The translations under genes and the position numbers were made by a program. A stretch of DNA of 64,000 nt from Burkholderiaceae bacterium. Lineage in GTDB: Bacteria > Pseudomonadota > Gammaproteobacteria > Burkholderiales > Burkholderiaceae_C. This document shows, piece by piece, positions 47,301 to 53,405 of this stretch (positions are counted from its first letter, which is position 1; the number at the start of each line of letters is the position of its first letter). Where the stretch lies: NCBI GenBank assembly GCA_913776825.1, contig CAJYPV010000027.1, positions 366,790 through 430,789 of the forward strand. Direction: 5' to 3'. Below the pieces are notes generated by a model. It was given only the letters and a program-made list of their open reading frames with translations. It did no database searches and was not told the DNA's origin.

Positions 47301-48926
47301 GATCGCGGTGCGACGTCGGATGCGACGGCCGGGAAGCTGGCGCAGGGCTGGGATGGGCAGAAGCTCGCCGAGCAGGTGAAGGTGAATGCGCAGATCGTGG
47401 CGGAGTTTGGGGCGCAGGCGGCGAAGGAAGGCGCCGACTTCGCGGACAGCAAATTAAACGAGCTGAGGATGGCTGCACAGAGGGCGCTGGCAAACGGGGA
47501 CCACGGTGAGGCAGATCGTCTCTGGGAGGACGCCGAGAGGTGGGCTGAAGGCGGGGCCTACCGAATTGCAATGCATGGCGTGATCGGCGGCTTGGCAGCC
47601 AATGTTGGGGGCGTGTTAGGGGGTATTTCCAGTCAGGCGGTAGTTCCCGAAATCGCTCGGTTGATCAAAGAATCAGACCTTCCGATAGACGTAAAAAAGG
47701 GCTTGGTACTGATATCCGGCACTGCGATTGGTGCAATCGCAGGCGGTGCTGAAGGAGGTGGAATCGGGCTGGATGCAACAGCTAACAACTTTCTATCGTC
47801 GACTGATCTGCTGAAAAAGAACGAAGCTCTTGCCGTCCTCAGATCAGATGCGCAGAAAAATTGGTTTGAAAAACTACTTTCACCCACTTCAGGACTTCTC
47901 GATGCCGCGCAAACGCAAGTAGCGCTGCAGTATATGGATCGTCGAAGTGACACATTGTTGGAAGCGTACCGTCAAACCCCGTTTGCGCTCACAAACCAGG
48001 AGATTAACGAGCTCGGTGTCTATCTCGGCCTATATGCAGCAAGCAACGGTACCCAAGCTGCCGCAGATCTGGTGAAGTTTGGAACGCAATCGTCGCTTGT
48101 CGCTGGCGATGTTCCTCAGCTTGCTAGGAATGCAAAGTCTCTATTACAACTGAATGGACTGCACGAAAACCAAGCAGCCATAGGCACGCCTGCAATTGAA
48201 GCTTTAGGCGGTCCGGTAGGAGCACTTGTTCGAGCGGTTCAGGCTGCTCAAAGTAGTGTTCAGATTGGTGTAGGGCTCGCCGCCATTAAAAGTGGTGAGA
48301 CCTCGTCAGGAATTATGGATGTGGGCCTCGGGCTACTCGGCTACAGCACGATGGTCACTGGTCAATATGCCATCAGCGCGAAAGGACTTGCAAAATCGGA
48401 CGTGATTCACAATGGTGACGTGGGGGCTGTTGGTAACTATGCCGAGGGTAACCCGCTTCAGGCGGACCCAAGAAAGATTGACCGAAATACTTCCCGCGCT
48501 CTTTTAGATCAAGGTGCCGGTACCTTCACATGCGGCCATAACTCATGCGCAATGGTCATTGATTCGATGGGGAAGAAAGTTGATCCAGCCGACCTAATAA
48601 GCAAGATTCCGCCGGGTCCAGGAGGAATCTATGCCAAAGACGTTGTGAAACTTTTTAAATCCGAAGGGATTGATGCGGTGGCCTTAGAGCGACGCGATAT
48701 CCGAGACATTGAACGTTACACTAAATCCGGTCAGCCAGTGATGACAAGGCTAGAAGGTGAAGGTAATTTTTCGCATTATGTGGTGGTGGATGGAGTTACA
48801 GTGAGAAACGGAATCCGGGTGGTTGCGGTTAGAGATCCGGATCGGGGTGTCGCGTATTTCAGTCCCGTGACAACGTTTGAAAAATATTTTTCAGGTGATG
48901 TTGTTCTTCCAAAGAAAGGCAAATGA
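35400..48926 (+). CDS. Giant CdiA-like filamentous haemagglutinin with C-terminal cysteine-peptidase toxin
   Basis: This 4,508-residue two-partner-secretion exoprotein starts at ATG 35400, where the extended signal peptide MNRLQYRIVFN-RQRGQLMAVAE begins. The TPS secretion domain follows (about 85-350; RNTYQQFDV, VVIANPAGI). Next are a long FHA-1 beta-helix (350-2700), a central non-repeat/YP-like section (about 2710-3200, with FLEGYADDEAMYRALL), FHA-2 repeats (3200-3920) and a hydrophobic pretoxin-like section (4000-4335). The last ~170 residues look like a papain/C39-type peptidase: Cys4378 (TFTCGHNSC), His4459 (HYVVVDG), Asp4479 (VRDPDRG). From about 47450 the DNA is much AT-richer, so the tip was probably exchanged. 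It likely mediates contact-dependent inhibition. No TpsB gene is adjacent. Confidence 0.92.
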   Translation: MNRLQYRIVFNRQRGQLMAVAETVRSQGKGATGESSGPSRRALSSELPRPSAARGPPDQPSGMSTLMAIGTLIATLAGSPLALAQIKADPTAPKNQQPTVLNAPNGTPLVNIQTPSAAGVSRNTYQQFDVQRQGAILNNSRGDTSTQLGGWVQGNPWLGKGEARVILNEVNSSQPSQLKGYVEVAGRRAEVVIANPAGIVVDGAGFINASSATLTTGTARWGADGSLSGFGVQGGLIRIDGQGLDASQTDYTALLARAVEINAGLWAKDLRIGTGTQVMDATLGGSGEGLAPTGERPRFALDSTALGGIYAQRITLVGTEDGLGVRQAGQMIAGQLTLNAQGWLDNTGTLYAQDAAPANGEAALAVRMSQGVRNAGWLAAKGSATLSGAQLQGDAGSVTAAGLESDGTLTAGVGQLTLTAEGASRQAGQVLAGSALQASGGSLDVSGAQLQAARLQLSAAALRADNAQLLSTGTLALRSDGLLSTRGASLVGQQLQVAATEVDNTRGEWLQLSSEALSVSVSGRLVTDGGRIAGNGRDFLLSAGQLSGVQATLEHRGSGTMRVSAGEAELRGAAVSANGALEVSAGVLQLDGADVLGRSVQLQSAGALSLRQAAVRSSGVTSLSADVIDNRGGQVLADAGLSVQARTSVLNDGGQLQAAQGGVSLTGAGALSNRAGIIAARDALSIQAASLSQEQGGLISGQDVQLKLQGGLVQDAEGKAAAGASSIVAARDLTLDAHTILSQGVVRAAGSANLTAVTSAMWGGSVYGGSSLRGTAGTDLAITGLFGSQGDASAQAGGALTASTTSTMAAGLMADGRLLDRGLLTVSASQIVLQGQVLAADAGLSAQQLDLSRSQVSVGHGMSLASTQALVTEGATLRSGSLSLQATDWRHAGGTLSVSGDGAWTVALSGQLDNRNGVIQTNSRDAAIRAQSVDNTGGVLSTSGAAMRLQTGQLQNQDGLLSAGGQLDLIAQSLSNRDGQVTARSMQIQTTTLDNAGAGVIAATAGTLRVDGVQLTNAGSLQANGDLLVRATEVLDNRGLMRAQGLSQPQDPATSAAPASLQVEAATLRHSGTMAAQGALSVDATRIDSSGRFAAGLLADNSLASSGDLTLRAAHTLEHSGAALAGGRITVEGETVNGRGSQWQAGQLTIGARTGELQLSRTTLATAGALVLSSQGTLHTEDARLSGSDLSVTALDWRNAGGEIAQIAATGRLDIQVAGLLENASGRIQANAANAVVRAQTLDNALGTMEHAGTGQLAVEATTLHGAGGSMLTNGALTLAVTGAADLSQAKTQGQRVSVSAGSLQHENGEMIGRSGLDVSVTQALRNAGGLLQSGGDVQLQAGALDNGNGQIDGASVRLSAGSVTNDAQGLIAARQGLTVAVAQLTNAGALQAGAALMLNATDAVTNSGRVVAQGPLSAQVGHTFTHTGTLAALGAVEVQAERIISSGLIAAGLKSDNTWASTGDLTLRATESLQHSGQWAAAGQLSATAGSLQLQDSRLQAQQIDLIARNASGVQSPQSVPSNELRLDRAQVATRGSLTLDSAGGLSTNGATLSGASVQLRATDWTHLGGQLSQTSDTGRLTATVQGRIDNTDGVIAANAQDLTLRATEWINTRGQLTHAGSGALQVAVNELSGAQGQMLSAGSLTLDVVGNALLNGAKTQAAAVTLNAGSLAHQAGQLLSIGDARLQITGSADNTGGVMQSRADLHLDAGALDNRDGQIGAQGIALTTTSFSNGGQGWVSAQQALTVVSSQWANAGTLQAVGALRLTVDGDAQNSGVIYTQGIGSVQIGGTLQHTGTLAAQGALTVDIGAMSGRGALVAGLKADNTLAASGDLTVRAQQALQNSGSLLAAGAMTLSGASLQLQDSRLQSAQAALTASAGALQLDRAVLASAGALSINSAQGELVTEAAEVSGSTVDLRAQAWRNIGGSVAQTGSTGTFTAVVDGVLNNRSGQIQASGGTLGLDAQTLDNTQGRIAQAAVGTTTLRVGTLQGQAGQVLTNGQLTLRATGAVDLSQARTQASGVTLTASSLNHQGAQWLSTGTTTIDVAGQINNSAGTVSSAGTLDLHGGSLVNGASGLLQSDGAATLRVDGTLDNQGGKLRAGGDLALSAAQIDNRSGWAGADGTLTVQSTAELLNGSGSLVSQRALTLDASTIGNQLGRIASLQGAVTLRSGGVVDNTQGRLQSAQALSVTGSGVINQQGELSGAVLTVDTRGLALNNRDGQILASQSLSLVSGALDNAGGLVQSLGDLTLRTQGGLLSNARSGTGAAAGSPVGIHAQGQLTLDTGALVNETGISAAGRVQLDASQLTNRAELSAGTGLTAAVMGTLDNQGGRLIGAQTLDASAQQVLNQGGLIYGGQTLTLRGGSRIDNSHTAGQGQGLQGGQVSLTATQLDNRSGQVLASGDLALTVGQSLDNASGQLGAAGRQTIGDGGAATASALSLNNASGRIWSGAAMGVGARELIGGVAGQISSGGSLSLALSGDFTYGAGSQLQSSGNTVLTVSGVFTNQGTLRSGGTLSIGASSIDNQASGELSGSVTLLNASGTLTNRGLIDGDGVSLTADRLLNLGSGRIYGGDIVLTAGQLVNDQEGAAAAVIAARNTLDVQLSRDLINRNGALMFADGGMQLVADSLLNENASIESSQWLKINTRNGLTNRTWYDGLSSGEGTGLGNLSSKSFISSGGDMLITAGSLLNSGATIEARGDLTLTSGSIRNLNPYLMWTASTGDGQLRFSYSIQNQDFEDHLAVIDLKGRSPDQALADYFDSHPTHQLIENFGPTGDRTEVTQSAAGRIMVGGRLSVSGTTITNDMSVVVGRDGVAITGSAVNNVTHYVSAWDSSTGTRRDLPLTLPTTASAYAPAGVIPTVRSAAGTVTTGGGASTQQAQGGTSAPASGGSGLGGLVTRMLSQVNGANAASAQTAVNTAWRAGGDPSAQAVNAATAGEAGVTASASQPSGRAVLIAMLREASAAVVGAEADGRAKAAAVAQAVSHGGVTTAQDRPGTGRLVTLNGAHATFNGKPLAHSVGANLTLPANSLFKLHAEPTSRYLIETDPRFANYRDWLSSDYLLQQLAVDPATTQKRLGDGFYEQRLVREQIGQLTGTTFLEGYADDEAMYRALLSNGASFGKAHELRPGIALTAEQMTQLTTDLVWLVEQEVTLADGTTQRVLVPQVYLVPRDGDLLPSGALIAGDRVQMALSGDFNNSGSVRGGDVAITAQNIANIGDVRGTSLALSARDDLRNLGGTLAATGDMSLTAGRDIVMDSSTASGSVRRGQVTTSSTILDQVATLSAGGVMVVQAGRDVSLQATQITQGQDGKGTDGGVYIQAGRDLTLGTVEVASARDEVRNANNYKKESVRQDVGTTVLAEGSVVLKAGQDVLGTAAALKSAEGGVTVVAGRDVALLEGEATQVVEQMSQKSKKSVVKKKTTTTYSRVEETTSIGTSLSGETVDVVAGRDLTLVGGQVVSDLRTSMKAGNDLTLDGATNTRQIDQFQQTVKSGVMSGGGIGFSVGKQSLAQTTRTVEATNAGSTVASVSGDVTLVAGHAYRQVGSEVTAPGGDVVIRGQSVAVVEARHQQSQDTETRFKQSGLTVSLSVPGLSTAMEAVKAGEHVTQTDDDRMKALAAATALSKAMQAQEEIAKLQDMGSEAQKQSIRFNVSVGSSKSTTQQSSQSDQSAGSAILAGGSLSVVASGGGEDSNVTVRGSALSGQDVSIKADHAIRLEASTNTSEQHSSNKSSSASVGVGFQLGAENKAGLTASGSVTKGHSDGADTSFTATEIKGGSRVTLQSGGDTALQGAVITAPTVKAQVGGDLLIESLQDTAKFDSKSSTTGGSVTAFFGAGGSANYSKSKVDADYAAVGTQAGIRAGDGGFEVEVKGHTELKGGAITSSQAAIDASKNRLSTGTLSASDLDNRSQFNASAVTVSAGTSGGMAGAYKDSGDERSATRSTISAAVTTITSGDAQSQAVLDQLDRGATSDATAGKLAQGWDGQKLAEQVKVNAQIVAEFGAQAAKEGADFADSKLNELRMAAQRALANGDHGEADRLWEDAERWAEGGAYRIAMHGVIGGLAANVGGVLGGISSQAVVPEIARLIKESDLPIDVKKGLVLISGTAIGAIAGGAEGGGIGLDATANNFLSSTDLLKKNEALAVLRSDAQKNWFEKLLSPTSGLLDAAQTQVALQYMDRRSDTLLEAYRQTPFALTNQEINELGVYLGLYAASNGTQAAADLVKFGTQSSLVAGDVPQLARNAKSLLQLNGLHENQAAIGTPAIEALGGPVGALVRAVQAAQSSVQIGVGLAAIKSGETSSGIMDVGLGLLGYSTMVTGQYAISAKGLAKSDVIHNGDVGAVGNYAEGNPLQADPRKIDRNTSRALLDQGAGTFTCGHNSCAMVIDSMGKKVDPADLISKIPPGPGGIYAKDVVKLFKSEGIDAVALERRDIRDIERYTKSGQPVMTRLEGEGNFSHYVVVDGVTVRNGIRVVAVRDPDRGVAYFSPVTTFEKYFSGDVVLPKKGK

Positions 48927-49387
48927 TGAAGGTTGATGAATTTTTCATGAAAATGTTAATTCCTGATAATTTGATATATGAGGGAATTGAAAATCTTAAG
49001 AATATACCGTGTGATTGCGATGTGGATTCGCAACGGTTTTTAATTAGGTTGTCTGGTCCTTTTCAAGAACTTACAGGAGAAGTTTTTGGATGGAATAAAA
49101 AGGATCTACAAGAGCGGGCACCCTCGCCTGTAGGCGGCAAAATTATGTTTCGCTGCAACGCCATGATATCGTTTGAAGCTATGGAGGGTGATAAATATAA
49201 GATTACTGATCTTTCATTCTTTATTCCATCTTTTCCGGGATGGTTTCCAATTATCTCAGGCGGACAATGGGCTGAGCCGGTTTGTCGTCACACCACGGAG
49301 GAGTTAAAAATGATCGCTGAATTTGAAGCCGAAATTGATGCGCGGTCTTCGAAAAAGAAAAATAATAAGAAGTATTGTTCTGAGTGA
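48923..49387 (+). CDS. Candidate immunity protein for the cysteine-peptidase toxin
   Basis: This 154-residue small soluble protein with AT-rich codons starts at ATG 48923, overlapping the toxin stop (ATGA), with AAAGAAAGG upstream. Aromatic and acidic residues are common (LSFFIPSFPGWFPIISGGQW), and the C terminus is Lys-rich. I recognise no named family. Position directly behind the toxin tip and matching base composition are the classic placement of a CdiI immunity gene, so neutralising the toxin is the inferred role. ATG 48926 is an alternative start. Confidence 0.8.
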   Translation: MMKVDEFFMKMLIPDNLIYEGIENLKNIPCDCDVDSQRFLIRLSGPFQELTGEVFGWNKKDLQERAPSPVGGKIMFRCNAMISFEAMEGDKYKITDLSFFIPSFPGWFPIISGGQWAEPVCRHTTEELKMIAEFEAEIDARSSKKKNNKKYCSE

Positions 49388-49573
49388 AGTTTATAGGGGT
49401 AAAGCTATTTTCATTATCAACAAAAGTGTGAGACATATTTTAATTTCAACTCCAATTTTCTTGGCGAATTGAGGCGTGCGAGACTTGCTTAATATGGCGG
49501 GCATGCGGACGAAAACGAAGGGGCCATCGTGTATTACTGCGCAAGCAAATTGATGTCAGAGGCCATGAATTTC
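49388..49573. other. AT-rich spacer, no gene seen
   Basis: Between the first immunity gene and the haemagglutinin remnants. No frame with coding support, no hairpin terminator and no insertion sequence end was recognised. Confidence 0.4.
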
Positions 49574-49837
49574 GTTGATGCCACGAATGCTGGTTCAACA
49601 GAGGTCAGCACGTCGGCCGAAATCGCATTGATCGGTGGTCAGGAAAACCGATTGGCAATCCGGCTGAGAAGTCTAGAGACATGGCATTGATGTAGGAGTT
49701 CGCGCCAGTCCGTGGCGGTGGTCGAGGCCCGCCATCAGCAATCGCAGGACACCGAGACCCGCTTCAAGCAAAGCGGGCTGACGGTGTCGCCGAGCGTGCT
49801 GCGGCTGCCTACGGCGATGGAGGCGGGTAAGGGCCGG
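49574..49837 (+). pseudogene. Decayed FHA-2 fragment, copy 1
   Basis: 49574-49663 translates as VDATNAGSTEVSTSAEIAL..., clearly related to VEATNAGSTVASVSGDVTL of the giant adhesin (about 45957-46040). 49704-49837 is almost identical in DNA to 46081-46210 (QSVAVVEARHQQSQDTETRF). The two parts are separated by a degraded stretch and stop codons, so the fragment is not translated as one protein. It is a remnant of a displaced adhesin 3' end. Confidence 0.88.
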
Positions 49838-49870
49838 TAATCAAATTGTGATGTTGTGGGCATTGCCCCT

Positions 49871-50120
49871 CGGCAAATCGGCTCCCAGATCAGCGCGCCT
49901 GGCGGGAATGTCATCCTCCTAGGCAAGTCCGTCGTCAAGGCAGGCGACCATCAGTTGAAAGATTAGGCCTCTGGACGTGCGAGCGGTCCGTCACACCGCA
50001 GGCGGTGAAAGGGGAGCATTCGGTAGCCGGACCGGCGATAACCGGATCACCGCACTGCTGGCGGTGACTGCGCTGTTGAAGGCAATGCGTGGTCAGAAGA
50101 TGAGGCCGACGTACTGTTGA
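49871..50120 (+). pseudogene. Decayed FHA-2 fragment, copy 2
   Basis: 49871-49965 reads RQIGSQISAPGGNVILLGKS, matching RQVGSEVTAPGGDVVIRGQS of the adhesin (46029-46122), then a stop. About 49990-50120 continues with AVKGEHS and, after a frameshift, DNRITALLAVTALLKAMRGQ against DDRMKALAAATALSKAMQAQ (46199-46290). It covers the same part of the adhesin as copy 1 but is more diverged, so it is an independent older remnant. Confidence 0.82.
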
Positions 50121-50214
50121 TCGGTGCTTGGCCTCCAGGATCAAAGCGCCTCCCTTAATGGGTCCTTGGGAAATGGCGTGAGGAAACTTTGTTTTATAGC
50201 TGAAGGCCAATGAT

Positions 50215-51036
50215 ATGAATGAGCAGCAAGATGAGTTCTCAATTCTGGCTCGTGAGCTACTTGAGTTCGTAAATGGTCGTCCGTTTGATGTTGCCTACGT
50301 CGAGTACGTGCTATTTGAGGGCGGGGCTCGTTCCACCCGCGGAATTCAAAAAGACTCGGTCACTGTGAATGATGGTCCTTCATCCAATAGACCACTAGAA
50401 AAGCTTGCCTACAGAACTGCCCGAGCGCTGGTTGAAAGAGCCAGCGAGGACTCCGGGGAAAAGGCGTGGGGCCTGATCTTCAAAATTTGGCCAAGCGGCA
50501 AATTCAACGTTGAGTACATCTACACCAAGCCAGATTGGCTAAAAGAAGATGACGACGAAGAGGATGACACTGGTTTAGACAACTCACTGTACGGGCCAAA
50601 ATTAGATGAAGAAAAGTTCGCTCTGACCTGGCTGCAGGACGAAACCGCGAAGGAAACCGCGGCCTGGGGTTTAGGACGCGAAACCAGTTGGAACATCGAC
50701 GTGCAGAGCGGCGAAATTTCTTGGACTTTTGATGGTAGGAAATCGAAGTCTGCGGCGATTCAGATTCTGGGTACATTGAAGGTTGACGACGGAGTATTCC
50801 GATGGTCATGGGCGAACTCATCAATTCCTGCACCATTAACGAAGTCCGCGTCGATCTTGCGCCGTTGGGGGGAAGAGCGAGGCATTGCAGAGTTCTCTGA
50901 CGCGGCTGTTACTGTGGATGAGTTAAGGGTGTGGAGTTGGGCTGCGATGGCTGCTCAAATGTCCGGGGCTCGAGGGGCATACAGAGTGAAGGACAACGGG
51001 CTTTTTATCTACCTGGTTTTCGACAACTTGACATAA
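50215..51036 (+). CDS. Candidate immunity protein, YezG-like plus DUF6882-like domains
   Basis: This 273-residue soluble acidic protein has an N-terminal half (about 5-110; VAYVEYVLFEGGAR, KFNVEYIYTKPDWL) resembling YezG/DUF600 immunity proteins. The C-terminal half (about 130-273; FRWSWANSSIPAPL, SILRRWGEERGI, VDELRVWSWAAMAAQ) resembles DUF6882. AAGG lies eight bases before ATG. AT-rich codons and the position right after an adhesin remnant suggest an orphan immunity gene whose toxin has been lost. Family matches are by eye and moderately sure. Confidence 0.75.
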   Translation: MNEQQDEFSILARELLEFVNGRPFDVAYVEYVLFEGGARSTRGIQKDSVTVNDGPSSNRPLEKLAYRTARALVERASEDSGEKAWGLIFKIWPSGKFNVEYIYTKPDWLKEDDDEEDDTGLDNSLYGPKLDEEKFALTWLQDETAKETAAWGLGRETSWNIDVQSGEISWTFDGRKSKSAAIQILGTLKVDDGVFRWSWANSSIPAPLTKSASILRRWGEERGIAEFSDAAVTVDELRVWSWAAMAAQMSGARGAYRVKDNGLFIYLVFDNLT

Positions 51037-51069
51037 GCGCGCCTTAAGCGTGGCGGCATAGTGGAATAA

Positions 51070-51288
51070 AATGAAAGTACGCGCACGGTTTGTGATATTT
51101 ATTTACCCGATCCTCAATTTCTTCCAGAGTTGAAAGTCGCGCACATTGTAGACAGATCGTTTAGGTATGAGGCCGATCGCCGGTATGTGGGTTTTGTTGG
51201 TGTGTCGCTTCCCAGGTTGAAAGGAGTTCTGGTAGTTTCTCAATTGCGCAGTAGGGGCGTTGTTGCGTTTAATGTCGCCGTCTCCTAG
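51070..51288 (+). pseudogene. Decayed reading frame, probable toxin or immunity remnant
   Basis: An in-frame stretch without a start codon reads CDIYLPDPQFLPELKVAHIV ... YVGFVGVSLPRLKGVLVVSQ and ends at TAG 51286-51288. Residue pattern and hydrophobic periodicity look coding, but the 5' end is cut by a stop at 51067-51069. The next small gene continues in the same frame right after the TAG. I cannot name the family. Confidence 0.5.
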
Positions 51289-51306
51289 CGAGGTGCGAAT
51301 GTTGGT

Positions 51307-51540
51307 TTGTCAAATGCACACGAAGTCGCGAGAAAGGAAGCTCTTCGCCTTGGTGCGGACGTGTCAGACGGTCAGGTCGAAAATCATGAGCCAAATCCCC
51401 TTTATTGGAGATTTGCAATGGCGAATGATAGGTCCGATCGCGTGGGGGGTTATGTCATGGTCGATCGTCTCGATGGACATATTTGGACGTGTGAAGAATA
51501 CGAGAACTATATGTATGACTATAATAATGTGTTCTCATAG
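51307..51540 (+). CDS. Small protein, possible immunity gene or remnant
   Basis: This 77-residue protein starts with TTG, a weak choice: EVARKEALRLGADV, NPLYWRFAMAND, GGYVMVDRLDGHIWT, NYMYDYNNVF. The GGYVMVDxxDG pattern recalls small immunity proteins, but I do not assign a family. It follows the decayed frame in the same phase after one TAG, so it may be the second gene of a lost toxin-immunity pair, or the tail of one gene interrupted by a nonsense mutation. Confidence 0.5.
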   Translation: MSNAHEVARKEALRLGADVSDGQVENHEPNPLYWRFAMANDRSDRVGGYVMVDRLDGHIWTCEEYENYMYDYNNVFS

Positions 51541-51933
51541 CAGAAGTGCTGATTATTCTGCTGATCTTCAAAGTGACTGATTTATTCAGCTGCGACGCAC
51601 TTCAAGTTGCACGTACAGGCTGTGAAAAGTATCAGTCGACTGGCGCATTAGCCGGGTTTTGTGAGGTGCGCGATGACCGAATTGAATTGCCAGCTGAGTC
51701 AACGGATTTGGCGCACTTTGACGCCGCATGCTGGGCTAGTTCGGCGCCTCCTATCCGGCGATCAAAACGGCATGGCGGGGGCGGCGCCCAACTCGCCTCG
51801 TCAATGGCCAAACAGCCACTGGTGCGGCTCGGGGAGCCCAGCGTCGCCTCGGACGCCGGACAGTGTGACGTGCATTGACAAACAACGTGCAAATCCGTAT
51901 TCCCTCTAATCTTGCGACTCAAAGAGATAAGAA
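51541..51933. other. Mixed-composition spacer, no gene assigned
   Basis: About 390 bp. The part at about 51690-51860 is GC-richer than its neighbours and may be a scrap of another element. Frames across it show no family resemblance on either strand. Confidence 0.4.
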
Positions 51934-52266
51934 ATGAATTCAGTTCCCGTTTTTGCGCAAGGAGGCATCGTCGTCAGGAGGGCAGCGCTCGACGAGAAAA
52001 TGATTGATGCGTTAGCGCTGTCGGAAGCTATGGAGTCCGCATTGCCAAGCGGATACGAAGGTGCAGAACTTCTTTCGTTTGGTCCGTCATTTGGAGATGA
52101 GGCAATGAATGAGTTTACTAAGCGTCTGACCGACTTGGGCTTGACGTATGTCGACGACTTCTTTTGCTTCAGTGTGGATGTGCCCGAATGGTGTGGGCTA
52201 AGGGTGGAACTGAAATCAATGTCTGGCCTTCGAAAAGCTGAAGGAATGCATTCCTCTGACTGCTAG
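51934..52266 (+). CDS. Small hypothetical protein of the immunity array
   Basis: This 110-residue soluble protein has AT-rich codons and a ribosome-binding-site-like AGAGAT before ATG. Acidic N-terminal half, then the block FTKRLTDLGLTYVDDFFCFS. No family recognised. It is located between immunity-like genes on the same strand, 25 bp before the Imm49 gene frame, so an orphan immunity role is likely but inferred. Confidence 0.6.
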   Translation: MNSVPVFAQGGIVVRRAALDEKMIDALALSEAMESALPSGYEGAELLSFGPSFGDEAMNEFTKRLTDLGLTYVDDFFCFSVDVPEWCGLRVELKSMSGLRKAEGMHSSDC

Positions 52267-52345
52267 TGGAGGCTGTAGAGATAATGTAAGAATGGCATTG
52301 CAGTCGGATGACGCATTTCAACCTGAAATTCAAGGTGAGCTAAGA

Positions 52346-53173
52346 ATGCACTCTGTCCCACAGATCGATGAGGGCGTGAAGCATTTACTAGGCCGAGAGC
52401 CAAGTCCGAAGTGTATCGCCCATCTTACAAATGGAACTGGTTCTCGAGATGGATGCCTGCGCCTTCTTGCTTCGGCGGCAGCTGCACAATGCCTGCTTGC
52501 ATGGTTTAGAGATGGTGATTTGCCGAATATGCGATATTGGGCATTTCTCGCGGCGAAAGCGGAGCGAATGGTGACGCAGAGCAACCCTGACTCTTGGTGG
52601 CCGACATATATGCATCTTTATCCGTTGCTGTCGGACGATCCAGATCTCATAGAGTGGTATGCGAAGAATCGCGTTTCGTATTTCATGAAAGATTCCATTG
52701 GCGATCGGGATAACCCCCGAAAGGATGCCTTTCATGGCTTTCAAGCACTGCTGGCCCTAAACGGAGACTGGTCTGAGCTTGAAAGTAGATCGATTGGGGC
52801 GTTGAGTGATTTGAAAGTCAAGCAGTCCAAATATGGTGTTGATTTCCAGTTTTATCTTGGCCTTGCGCGAAAAGATTCGGACCGAATGAGGTCTGCCATT
52901 GAGCAGATTGCTGGCCCCCTGGCTTCCGTTCGAAACGTGGAGCAGGCATTCGGTCTTACAGAAAAGCTCATTTCAACGCATGCCGTCATCTATTCAAAAA
53001 TTGCGGCACTGTGGGGGTATTCATTGGTCATCGATTCCCCTTGGCTACCGGCTGAATGGATCCCTATGGATTCGCCCAACCGCACGGATTCGCCTTGGCC
53101 GTTTATGAACGACTTTTACGTCTGGCAACGTTACGAGGGTCAATGGGCGGCGTGGTCGCCTTCGAAGTCCTGA
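52346..53173 (+). CDS. Imm49-family immunity protein
   Basis: This 275-residue soluble helical protein has the C-terminal block ALWGYSLVIDSPWLPAEWIP, which I recognise from the Imm49 family of polymorphic-toxin immunity proteins. A central TPR-like section carries KDAFHGFQALLALNGDW. AAGGTGAG at 52332-52339 supports ATG 52346; an upstream ATG at 52292 has no close ribosome-binding site but would add 18 residues. The matching toxin is not in the window, making it an orphan immunity gene. Confidence 0.85.
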   Translation: MHSVPQIDEGVKHLLGREPSPKCIAHLTNGTGSRDGCLRLLASAAAAQCLLAWFRDGDLPNMRYWAFLAAKAERMVTQSNPDSWWPTYMHLYPLLSDDPDLIEWYAKNRVSYFMKDSIGDRDNPRKDAFHGFQALLALNGDWSELESRSIGALSDLKVKQSKYGVDFQFYLGLARKDSDRMRSAIEQIAGPLASVRNVEQAFGLTEKLISTHAVIYSKIAALWGYSLVIDSPWLPAEWIPMDSPNRTDSPWPFMNDFYVWQRYEGQWAAWSPSKS

Positions 53174-53405
53174 GCGTCAGCTCGCTAATCAACTCGGTAC
53201 ACGCATGGCAGCGTGGTTTAAATGGGCTTGCTTCGCTGGTCTCTGCGAGCCTCCAAAGTCAAAAGAATAGGGACAGGTCTCGCCCGTCCGTATGCGGCAT
53301 CACGCTGGCCACGACAGGCTCGTCGCGGAATACGCCAAAACACTGCCTGGCCCGCCAGCAACTAGCTCAAGCCGCCATCCCGACGGCCCCGCCATCAAGC
53401 GCCGC
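53174..53405. other. Spacer at the right edge of the AT-rich island
   Basis: Base composition returns to high GC here. A short stretch around 53262-53290 (AGAATAGGGACAGGTCTCGC) looks like the end of a REP/transposase-associated repeat, but no partner copy or transposase frame is present, so this is only a hint. Confidence 0.35.

Noticed and set aside
51546..51909. Two short plus-strand frames and one minus-strand frame after the immunity-like genes
   Set aside because: No family resemblance, mixed codon use and mutual overlap; no reason to prefer any of them.
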